Assembly: GCA_965112735.1 (NCBI GenBank)
Contig: OZ218961.1
Span: forward strand, 2,914,001 to 2,978,000
Direction of reading: 5' to 3'
DNA length: 64,000 nucleotides
From: Phaeosaccion multiseriatum
Taxonomy: Eukaryota; Ochrophyta, other classes
Shown here: positions 54,801-64,000 of the stretch, in pieces
Layout: every line of letters begins with the position of its first letter
Position numbering within the stretch: the first letter of the stretch is position 1
The notes under the pieces: generated by a model
What the model was told of the DNA's origin: nothing
What the model saw: the letters and a program-made list of their open reading frames with translations, nothing else
Databases searched by the model: none
Translations under genes and position numbers: made by a program

Positions 54801-56667
54801 CTTCTCCTCCCTCCCATGTCCACGTAGGTGCAGCAGGAGCGGCAGTTGGTGCTTCACTGGCGAAGGTTGGTCCGGGTGCTTCCCAACCCGACTGAGACAG
54901 GGCAGGAGCCGCGGTGGGGGAGGCGGACGGCCAAAGGGAGTCGAACGACGACGATGACGACAAAACGGACGGCTCCCCACCACCAAGAGGGGCGACCGTG
55001 GCGTCACTGTCGGCAAAGGTCTTCTCGGCTTCCTCGACGGCTTGAAGCCCTCTCTGAAGCTGTGGGGTCTTGGGCGTCTGCAGGCCCAATTCAATGTGAC
55101 TCTTCCCGCCCCTGCAGGCCACGGCCATCTTCGCGGAGAGCGGTGGGGAGAAGAGAGAAGAGAGGAAGAGGCGGCGTCAGAGAGATGGTAGAAGCAAGGA
55201 GCGAGGAAGCTGCGACAACAGGCCTCCAAGTTCAGCCCCTTCACTCGAAAACCGTGAACGTACCGACAATAACCGTGCCATTCTCGGTCCCGATGGGGCA
55301 CCGACGGGGGCAACACTGGTGCCCTGCCCCTGCTCTACGTCGTCGGAGTTGTTGTATCTCCAGCATGACACCGAACCTGTGAGTCGCATGCGTGGGGGGG
55401 GGGGGGGTTGGGAGATTGAAAGGGGGGAAGGATTTGCGTTAGCCTTCAGCCATCAGCTTTCTCGGCCCCTCCCTCTATCCTGACTCACCTGTACTGAGAA
55501 GTGCACACGTCAAGTCGCCTGCCGCCAGGATGGCCTGAGCTGTGGCCCCGTTGGTGCCGAGATTAACGGCCTTCACACTGGAACCCTTGCCATCCGGCTC
55601 CCCATCCACGTCCAACAGAGACGAGCCCGCATCAGCAGCAAGCTGGCCCTGTGCGTTGCTACCCCAGCAAACAACTTTCCCGGACATAAGAATGGCACAC
55701 GTATGGTGGAATCCCGCCGATATAGCACGTGCCGCTCCGCCTGGACCGAAATCGACCGCCCTCCACTGCTCCAGCGCTTCCCCCCCCTCGACACCCCTAC
55801 CGAAGCACTTGACTGTCCCGCTCTTCAGTACCGCGCACGTGTGCATATACCCCACTGCCCAGTCCATTGTCTCCTCCCCGAGGGACGGCACCGCCCATGA
55901 TGTGTCAGACTCACTCATCTGCCCAGGAGGACGAATCCTGAAAGCGGCTCCTTGGAGTTCGCTGCCCTCCTTGAGTCCGCCCCCCGCCCCACCCTCTCCC
56001 TGCCAGGTCGAGCCCCAGCACTTGGCCTCTCCATTGGACAAGGTGGTGGTACACAGTCCGTCGTGACTGCTGGTGATGTTTACAGCAACTCCTCCTCCCA
56101 GCTCCGCGGGCCCGATGCCCGCTTCGCCGCTCCGATCGTCACCTGGCCAATGGAGGTGGTCGCATCATAACAAGGATGAGAAAGAGAGAGATAGGGGGGA
56201 ACAGACAGGGTACCAATCTTGTGCTCAAGTTAACCCGCGTGTGCTGGCGCAGTCGTCTCCTTCCCCCTTTCTCGCTCTACGTCTCCGAGTCCAGCCGTGT
56301 CGTGCTTGCATTCTCTCTGTCTCTTACCTAAGCATACCAGCATTTTGTCCGACATGAGGGCGCACCCCTTGCCGCTCTTGCCGTCCACTTGCAAAGGTTC
56401 GCCCATGCTCTCATCAGATCCTGTGGGAAGGCTCACAGTGGTGACTGCCGCAAAGCCAGGTCTTCTCTCTTCGCCCACACGATCCGGCGACCCAAGTTGA
56501 TAGTTTCCCCAGCAAAACAAGTCACCACCCGAGACTAGGCAAGCATGTTCGCTTTCGCAGGCCCCAGAGGAAGAGGCAGTCGCGCTTGACAGACTCGCGA
56601 AGATGAGAGGCAAAACAATATACAAACGTGAGGAGCCGTCTCGCGGCTGCTTCCCGCGCTTTAGCAT
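51026..56667 (-). CDS. RCC1-like single-pass membrane receptor
   Basis: Seven exons, 56328-56667, 55489-56142, 55264-55376, 54457-55128, 53864-54040, 53106-53562 and 51026-52866, join in phase to about 1417 residues. ATG 56667 gives a good signal peptide (LYIVLPLIFASLSSATAS); ATGs at 56712 and 56853 are in frame. Exons 1-3 are RCC1-type repeats with the Cys-Trp-Gly style of extracellular RCC1 domains (SGGDLFCWGNYQLGS, NGEAKCWGSTWQGEG, SGKVVCWGSNAQGQL). Exon 4 is a Pro/Thr/Ala linker with PTAAP motifs. Exons 5-6 hold a domain common in stramenopile surface proteins (RTAFRMAVSDAVTGTTVANV). A membrane span (VIFLALCGVVVILFITLVYC) and a Cys cluster begin exon 7, followed by a long Ser/Asn/Thr-repeat cytosolic tail without a kinase. 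An extra exon between 54041 and 54456 is possible. Ligand and function are unknown. Confidence 0.72.
51556..51850 (-). repeat. Poly-Asn and poly-Thr/Ala coding arrays in the receptor tail
   Basis: (GTT)n at 51556-51629 encodes Asn on the coding strand. (TAG)n at about 51811-51848 encodes Thr, next to GCA/GCC Ala repeats. These lie in the predicted cytosolic tail. Confidence 0.85.
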
Positions 56668-56967
56668 GATAGCTTGTTCCGGCCTCGGTAGGCAGGCACT
56701 CAGGGAAGCCATGTCGACCTCCCTACCCGTTGTCTTTTGCCCTTTGTTTGTGGAAAACATGTTTGGACACGTATTTTTTTCCGTTAGGATTTTCGAAGCT
56801 TCAGTTTCAGTTTCAGATCTCGAAGCCACAACAGAAGTCAATGAGCGTTTCATGGATCCTCCTCACAAGTCACAAGCGACGGTGGTTTTGTTTATGATCT
56901 TCGGGGCAACTGAGGGTGCCGGTGCGAGCGCAACACTTACTTTCTCTCTCCTTCTCCCTTGTGTACC
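56668..56967. promoter_or_regulatory. Shared divergent promoter, RCC1-like receptor / FAS1 gene
   Basis: 300 bp separate the two ATGs (distance depends on the receptor start chosen). It contains a short CAGTTT repeat (about 56801-56815). Both genes encode predicted secreted or surface proteins, so co-expression is plausible. Confidence 0.45.
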
Positions 56968-59900
56968 ATGCTTTCATTCAAAGGCGCCTCTGCGGCGGCC
57001 TTTGTGGCTCTCCTGCTCGCTCCGCGGGGCGCTTGGGCGGGTGGGAGGACTAGGAACAATGGTGAGGTGGAAGGGGCGGGGGGGGGGTGTAGTTGGTTTT
57101 CGTACCCTGACTCGTTCGCTCATTCGCTCGCTCGCTCGCTCGCTCGAGCCAAATGTTTGCGTACTTCCTCACTCTCTTTCCCTCCCTTTCACTTAACTTT
57201 ACCCGCCCACCCGCTGGGGGGGCGGCCTACACTTGATTCCTTCTCGCTCAGCGTCAAGCCCAACGCCTGCACCCGCCTGCCCGGAAGAAGATGCTTGCAC
57301 CCTTCTGTGCGCCGGCCATTTGACGAGCTGCTACACGTATGAAGATTGCTCCGCCAAGGCGAAGAACTGCAATGCCTACGACAAGGGTGAAAAGTGCCGC
57401 AAATGCGGTCCAGATGTGACAACCCCGGGCGGCAAGGTTATCGAGTGCCCCGTGGTGCCTGCCGAGTGTGTTACGACACCTGCGCCCACCCCAGGTGAGA
57501 GTTCACATCAGTAACACTGTTGCAGTCACCCATGCCGTTCACCTCTCCAGGTCCACTCCGAAACTCCCTCCCTGCCCATAGCATCAACGCCCTGACGTCG
57601 CTCCCTCCCTTCCTCCCTTCCTCCCCCCCCCCCCCCTCTCTCTCTCCCTGATCCTGTGCTCATCCTGTGCCCCCCCCCCCTTTAGCTCCTGTCGCGCCCA
57701 CGGAAGCACCCGTTCAGACCGAGCCGCCTGTGACTCCGACCATGCCTCCGACAAATGTGAGCGTTGGTGTAGCCACCGCCCCCCCTCACAGCCCCCACTG
57801 GTCATACGCTTCACGATATGAGCTTGTATGCCTCTGTTTCCATCCTCTGTCGTTGTTTGAACCCTCCAACGTATCGCAGTTGTTCGATGCATACCCTGTT
57901 CGTTTGATGAGGGCAGATCCATCTCACTTTCGCGTTTCAGAATCGACCCTCTTGTTTTAGAATCCATCATCTTGCTGCCTCGTGTCTTCCGTACTGTAAA
58001 GCCGACTTGGCATCGTCACTGACAACGCTGCTGTGTTGCTGTCGGCCCCTTTCTCTCGCGCTTCAGGCTCCTACCGTACCGCCGACCGAGCCCCCCGTTG
58101 AGACGCAGGCCCCTACAATGCCCACCCCTGCCCCCGTGGAAGAGTGCGTAGACCTTGTGACGTTGCTCGTGGGAGCCAACGACGAAGGAGACTTTGACGC
58201 CCTCATCGACGCCGTCACCTCCGTGGATGGGCTCGCCGCGACCCTCTCCACCGCTGAGGTATGAATGATTGCGGAGACAGAAGAGGAGGAGGAGGAGGAG
58301 GAGGAGGCACATTCTTACCGAGGAAGGCTTTGCTCTGTATGCTGCACTGCGGTACTTCGCCCTCTCTCTCTCCCTCTCGCTCTCCCTCTCGCCCTCCCCC
58401 TCCCCGCCTGGGGTATGCCTACATGCATGCGCAAGCGAGTCCTCTGCCTAATCATGCATTGCCCTCCCCTCCCTTCCCTCCCCTCCCCTTCCTCACAGCT
58501 GACTGTGTTCGCACCTACGGACGCCGCCTTCGCTGCCGCTGGGCTTTGGTAAGTGTTTTCATCAGTGTCGGCACAGGATGGGAGAGGCTGCATTTCATTG
58601 TCCCAAGGATGACCGAAACATGCCGACTCCTCCCTCACTCCCCCGTCCGCACTCCTTCGATAACCTCCTGCCCCTCCCCTCCCCTGCCCCTCCTTCCCAG
58701 CTCCACCGCCGAGGCCACTGACGACTGCACTGACGTCACCACAGTGGACGAGGAGACCCTCTCGGCCATCCTGCTCTACCACGTCACTGAAGGCACCGTG
58801 CTGGCCGAGAACGTCCTCGGCACGACCGTTACCACCCTCAACGGAGCCACCTTCGACGTGAGCGACAGCGGAGTCATCACGGACGCCTCAGGCGCCACCT
58901 CCTCCATCGTTATCACGGACTTGCTCGCATGCAACGGTGTGGCACACGTCATCGACGGAGTGCTTTCACCCACACCCGCTCCGACGCAGGCCCCTGCTGC
59001 AGCTCCCACCTCGTCCCCGACTGTCCCACCCACCGAGGCTCCAGTAGCTGTGGCGACGGAAGCACCGGTAGCTGTGGAGACAGACGCGCCCGACTCGACC
59101 GGTGAGGCATGCAGACTCCCTCCTCGGCATTCGCAGTGTTGTTTCTCACTTCGTCTCAAACCTTTGTCGCATACTTGCCATCGATGGCATGATTCAAGCC
59201 CCTGCCTGCTCACCCAGCTCTGCGCTACGCTGCTCGTCGCTCTGTGCTCGCTTTCCTCCTTTCCCAGACGCTCCCGACTGCATTCCCGATGCATGCTACG
59301 AGGCCTGCATGGCCGAGGGTGACGACAAGGGCTGCGTGACAGAGCCCGCGTGCTCTGAAGAGGGAGGAGGAGCTTTGGTCGGATGCAACGCTTACGGCTT
59401 GGGCCAGAACTGCCGCTTCTGCGGTCCTTCCATGGAGAGTACCTACGGAGTCATAGTGGAGTGCCCCGCGGCCTGCGACGCAACACCCACCCCTGCCCCC
59501 GTGGAGGAGTGCGAACATCTTGTGACGTTGCTCGTGGGAGCCAACGACGAAGGAGACTTTGACGCCCTCATCGACGCCGTCACCTCCGTGGATGGGCTCG
59601 CCGCGACCCTCTCCACCGCTGAGGTATGAGTGATTGCGGAGAGAGGAGAGGAGGAGGAGGAGGAGGAGGAGGAGGAGGAGGAGGAGGAGGAGGAGGAGGA
59701 GGAGGAGGAGGAGGAGGAGGAGGAGGAGGAGGAGGAGGAGGAGGAGGAGGTGGTGGTGGTGGTGGTGGTGGGGTGGGGGTGGTGGTGGTGGAGGAGGAGA
59801 GGCATTTCTTTACCGATGACGGCTTTGCTCTGTATGCTAAAGTGCGGTACTTCGTCCTCTCCCCTCTTCCCCTCCCCCTCCCCACAAAGGCGTATTCATG

Positions 59901-62900
59901 CCTGCAATCGCAAGCGAGTCCTCTGCCTAATCATGCATTCCCCTCCCCTCCCCTTCCCTCCCCTCCCCTTCCTCACAGCTGACTGTGTTCGCACCTACGG
60001 ACGCCGCCTTCGCTGCCGCTGGGCTTTGGTAAGTGTTTACATCAGTGCCGGCACAGGCTGGAAGAGGCTGCATTTCATTGTCCCAAGGATGACCGAAACA
60101 TGCCGACTCCTCCCTCACTACCCCTTCGGCACTCCTTCGATAACCTCCTGCCCCTCCCCTCCCCTGCCCCTCCTTCCCAGCTCCACCGCCGAGGCCACTG
60201 ACGACTGCACTGACGTCACCACAGTGGACGAGGAGACCCTCTCGGCCATCCTGCTCTACCACGTCACTGAAGGCACCGTGCTGGCCGAGAACGTCCTCGG
60301 CACGACCGTTACCACCCTCAACGGAGCCACCTTCGACGTGAGCGACAGCGGAGTCATCACGGACGCCTCAGGCGCCACCTCCTCCATCGTTATCACGGAC
60401 TTGCTCGCCTGCAACGGTGTGGCACACGTTATCGACGGAGTGCTTTCACCCACACCCGCTCCGACGCAGGCCCCTGCTGCAGCTCCCACCTCGTCCCCGA
60501 CTGTCCCACCCACGGAGGCTCCGGTAGCTGTGACGACGGAAGCACCGGTAGCTGTGGCGACGGAAGCACCGGTAGCTGTGGCGACGGAAGCACCGGTAGC
60601 TGTGGCGACGGAAGCACCGGTAGCTGTGGAGACAGACGCGCCCGACTCGACCGGTGAGGCATGCGGACTCGCTCCTCGGCATTCGCAGTGTTGTTTCTCA
60701 CTTCTTGTCAAACCTTTGTCGTATGCTTGACCTCGATCGCATCATTCAAGCCCCTGCCTGCTCACCCAGCTCTGCGCTGCGCTGCTCGTCGCTCTGTGCT
60801 CGCTTCCCTCCTTTCCCAGACGCTCCCGACTGCATTCCCGATGCATGCTACGAGGCCTGCATGGCCGAGGGTGACGACAAGGGCTGCGTGACAGAACCCG
60901 CGTGCTCTGAAGAGGGAGGAGGAGCTTTGGTCGGATGCAACGCTTACGGCTTGGGCCAGAACTGCCGTTTCTGCGGTCCTTCCATGGAGAGTACCTACGG
61001 AGTCGTAGTGGAGTGCCCCGCGGCCTGCGACGCCACACCCACCCCTGCCCCCGTGGAGGAGGCGGAGGAGGATGAGGAGGAGGAGGAGGAGGAGGAGGAG
61101 GAGCAGGACGAGGAGGAGGAGTGCGTAGACCTTGTGACGTTGCTCGTGGGAGCCAACGACGAAGGAGACTTTGACGCTCTCATCGACGCCGTCACCTCCG
61201 TGGATGGGCTCGCTGCGACCATCTCCACCGCTGAGGTACGAGTGATTGCGGAGAAAGAAGAAGAAGAAGAAGAGGAGGAGGAGGAGGAGGAGGAGGAGGA
61301 GGAGGAGGAGGAGGTGGTGGTGGTGGTGGTGGTGGTGGTGGTGGTAGTGGTGGTGGTGGAGGAGGAGGAGGAGGAGGAGGAGGAGGATGAGGTGGAGGAG
61401 GCAGATCCTTATCGAGGAAGGCTTTGCTCTGTGTGCTGCACTGCGGTACTTCTCCCTCTCTCCCTTCCTCTCGCTCTCCCGCTTCCCCTCCCCGGCCCTA
61501 CATGGGGGTATGCCTTAATACACACGCAAGCGAGTCCTCTGCCTAATCATGCGTTGCCCTCCCCTCCCCTCCCTTCCCTTCCCCTCCCCTCCCCTCCCCT
61601 CCCTTCTTCACAGCTGACTGTGTTCGCACCTACGGACGCCGCCTTCGCTGCCGCTGGGCTTTGGTGAGTGTTTTCATCAGTGCCGGCACAGGCTGGGAGA
61701 GGCTGCATTTCATTGTCGCAAGAATGACGGAAACATGCCGAATCTTCCCTCACTACCCCTTCCGCGCTCCTTCGATAACCTCTTGCCCCTCCCCTCCCCT
61801 TCCCTCCCCTCCCCTCCCCTCCCCTCCCCTTTCCTCCCCTCACCTCCCCTCCCCTCCCCTCGCCCCTCTTCCCAGCTCCACCGCCGAGGCCACTGACGAC
61901 TGCACTGACGTCACCACTGTGGACGAGGAGACCCTCTCGGCCATCCTGCTCTACCACGTCACTGAAGGCACCGTGCTGGCCGAGAACGTCCTCGGCACGA
62001 CCGTTACCACCCTCAACGGAGCCACCTTCGACGTGAGCGACAGCGGAGTCATCACGGACGCCTCAGGCGCCACCTCCTCCATCGTTATCACGGACTTGCT
62101 CGCATGTAACGGTGTGGCACACGTCATCGACGGAGTGCTTTCACCCACACCCGCTCCGACGCAGGCCTCTGCTGCAGCTCCCACCTCGTCCCCGACTGTC
62201 CCACCCACGGAGGCTCCGGTAGCTGTGGCGACGGAAGCACCGGTAGCTGTGGTGACGGAAGCACCGGTAGCTGTGGAGACAGACGCGCCCGACTCGACCG
62301 GTGAGGCATGCGGACTCGCTTCTCGGCATTCGCAGTGTTGTTTCTCATTTCGTCTCAAACCTTTGTCGTATACTTGCCATCGATGGCATCATTCAAGCCC
62401 CGCCCTGCTCACCGAGCTCTGCGCTGCGCTGCTCGTCGCTCTGTGCTCGCTTTCCTCCTTTCACAGACGCTCCCGACTGCATTCCCGATGCATGCTACGA
62501 GGCCTGCATGGCCGAGGGTGACGACAAGGGCTGCGTGACAGAGCCCGCGTGCTCTGAAGAGGGAGGAGGAGCTTTGGTCGGATGCAACGCTTACGGCTTG
62601 GGCCAGAACTGCCGTTTCTGCGGTCCTTCCATGGAGAGTACCTACGGAGTCGTAGTGGAGTGCCCCGCGGCCTGCGACGCAACACCCACCCCTGCCCCCG
62701 TGGAGGAGGCGGAGGAGGAGGAGGAGGAGGAGTGCGTAGACCTTGTGACGTTGCTCGTGGGAGCAAACGACGAAGGAGACTTTGACGCCCTCATCGACGC
62801 CGTCACCTCCGTGGATGGGCTCGCCGATACCCTCTCCACCGCTGAGGTAAGAGTGATTGCGGAGAAAGAAGAAGCAGAAGAAGAAGAAGAGGAGGAGGAG

Positions 62901-64000
62901 GAGGAGGAGGAGGAGGAGGTGGTGGTGGTGGTGGTGGAGGCGGCGCTTCTTTACCGAGGAAGGCTTTGCTGTGTATGCTAAAGTGCGGTACTTCGTCCTC
63001 TCCCCTCTTCCCCTCCCCCTCCCCCTCCCCACAAAGGCGTATTCATACCTGCAATCGCAAGCGAGTCCTCTGCCTAATCATGCATTGCCCTTCCCTTCCC
63101 TCCCCTCCCCTTCCTCACAGCTGACTGTGTTCGCACCTACGGACGCCGCCTTCGCTGCCGCTGGGCTTTGGTGAGTGTTTTCATCAGTGCCGGCACAGGC
63201 TGAAAGAGGCTGCATTTCATTGTCCCAAGGATGACCGAAACATGCCGACTCCTCCCTCACTCCCCCGTCCGCACTCCTTCGATAACCTCCTGCCCCTCCC
63301 CTCCCCTGGCCCTCCTTCCCAGCTCCACCGCCGAGGCCACTGACGACTGCACTGACGTCACCACTGTGGACGAGGAGACCCTCTCGGCCATCCTGCTCTA
63401 CCACGTCACTGACGGCACCGTGCTGGCTGAGAACGTCCTCGGCACGACCGTTACCACCCTCAACGGAGCCACCTTCGACGTGAGCGACAGCGGAGTCATC
63501 ACGGACGCCTCAGGCGCCACCTCCTCCATCGTTATCACGGACTTGCTCGCATGTAACGGTGTGGCACACGTCATCGACGGAGTGCTTTCACCCACACCCG
63601 CTCCGACGCAGGCCCCTGCTGCAGCTCCCACCTCGTCCCCGACTGTCCCACCCACGGAGGCTCCGGTAGCTGTGGCAACGGAAGCACCGGTAGCTGTGGA
63701 GACAGACGCGCCCGACTCGACCGGTGAGGCATGCGGACTCCCTCCTCGGCATTCGCAGTGTTGTTTCTCACTTCTTGTCAAACCTTTTGTCGTATACTTG
63801 CCCTCGATCGCATCATTCAAGCCCCTGCCTGCTCACCCAGCTCTGCGCTGCGCTGCTCGTCGCTCTGTGCTCGCTTCCCTCCTTTCACAGACGCTCCCGA
63901 CTGCATTCCCGATGCATGCTACGAGGCCTGCATGGCCGAGGGTGACGACAAGGGCTGCGTGACAGAACCCGCGTGCTCTGAAGAGGGAGGAGGAGCTTTG
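56968..64000 (+). CDS. Secreted multi-module cysteine-rich / fasciclin (FAS1) protein, partial
   Basis: ATG 56968 begins a signal peptide (MLSFKGASAAAFVALLLAPR). Exons: 56968-57061, 57252-57494, 57686-57756, 58067-58258, 58499-58548, 58701-59101, 59268-59623, 59979-60028, 60181-60653, 60820-61235, 61614-61663, 61876-62300, 62467-62846, 63121-63170, 63323-63723 and 63891 past the window end. All are in phase, about 1254 residues so far. A 10-Cys module (exon 2: C..C..C..C..C..CNAY..C.KC..C..C) is followed by FAS1 (VDLVTLLVGANDEGDFDALI, LTVFAPTDAAFAA, AILLYHVTEG, VIDGVLSP). The pair then repeats, each time as a Cys/FAS1-start exon, a 50-nt exon and a FAS1-end exon. Four FAS1 copies and a fifth Cys module are visible. 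Pro/Thr linkers (TEAPVAV) join them. FAS1 proteins mediate cell adhesion or wall/matrix contacts. Confidence 0.88.
59268..64000 (+). repeat. Tandem duplicated three-exon module including introns
   Basis: Equivalent exons start at 59268, 60820, 62467 and 63891, giving module lengths of 1552, 1647 and 1424 bp. Introns are as alike as exons (for example the shared text around CATTTCATTGTC and GCAAGCGAGTCCTCTGCC). Length differences come mainly from GAG/GGT arrays, CCCCT arrays and the 24-bp TEAPVAVA-coding repeat, present as 2, 5, 3 and 2 APVAV units. Confidence 0.9.
59640..59800 (+). repeat. (GAG)n-(GGT)n arrays after FAS1-module donors
   Basis: The intron after each Cys/FAS1-start exon opens with GAG triplets then GGT triplets (here, 61255-61400 and 62865-62940; a short version at 58275-58306). 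A related GAG array lies inside coding sequence at 61061-61121 and 62703-62731, where it inserts a Glu run between the Cys module and FAS1. Confidence 0.85.

Noticed and set aside
59625-59885. Poly-Ser and poly-Pro - strand ORFs over the FAS1 introns
   Set aside because: They are translations of the GAG/GGT microsatellites on the antisense strand.
1-64000. tRNA, rRNA or CRISPR features
   Set aside because: No cloverleaf-like, rRNA-like or spaced-repeat arrays were recognised by eye; a covariance-model search could not be run.

Overview
The window is nuclear DNA from a eukaryote, most likely a photosynthetic stramenopile (ochrophyte alga). The genes have GT-AG introns, and the cell-surface proteins have P/T-rich linkers built on PTAAP and PTEAPV motifs, as is common in stramenopiles. 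One plastid-type protein starts with a signal peptide followed directly by an 'SSF-V-M-P' motif, like the heterokont ASAF plastid presequence. The genome is GC-rich, compact and very microsatellite-rich. A eustigmatophyte-like alga is possible but the species is not established. A tubulin glycylase-like gene suggests a flagellated stage.

Layout, left to right. A MITE-like element with perfect terminal inverted repeats and a 7-bp target duplication (39-535) is followed by TOP6A/SPO11-3 (+, 640-4784), a small Tim chaperone (-, 5629-6119), cysteine dioxygenase (+, 6523-7959) and a PX-like protein (-, 8834-9904). Then comes a repeat-rich gap (9905-11884). An ARM-repeat, coiled-coil, polyQ protein with a p25-alpha/TPPP-like domain (-, 11885-19535) lies head to head with a TTLL3-like tubulin glycylase carrying an IQ-rich tail (+, 19762-26703). 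Next are a plastid DUF3727/DUF1292-type protein (+, 26952-29334), a multi-pass membrane protein (+, 30242-31321), DNA polymerase delta subunit 2 (-, 32001-36458), NUDCD2 (+, 36692-37979), an unrecognised 1312-residue protein (-, 39446-44120) and GINS subunit Psf3 (+, 44266-45062). An intronless PPR-SMR gene (+, 46629-49685) is flanked by two decayed SLC10A7-like transporter fragments. Last come an RCC1-like single-pass receptor (-, 51026-56667) and a tandemly amplified cysteine-rich/fasciclin (FAS1) gene (+, 56968 to the window end).

Exon models were assembled by hand from splice sites and reading phase. Nearly all close in frame; one exon of the ARM gene needs a single extra base in a G run. 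Five gene pairs are divergent with only 145-403 bp between start codons. They include Tim/CDO, ARM-p25/TTLL (both microtubule-related), POLD2/NUDCD2, the unknown protein/Psf3, and the two secreted-protein genes RCC1/FAS1.

The most unusual signal is a 15-mer, CAGTTGGTGATACAG, present ten times exactly on both strands. It interrupts CAG-type repeats in exons of three genes, in introns of two genes and near a further ORF, read in several frames (QLVIQ, AVGDTA, AVSPTA). It looks like a very short dispersed element tied to triplet repeats. Other notable items are the MITE-like element, an 84-nt-arm hairpin at 39104-39330, recently amplified PPR and FAS1 arrays, and the transporter relics.
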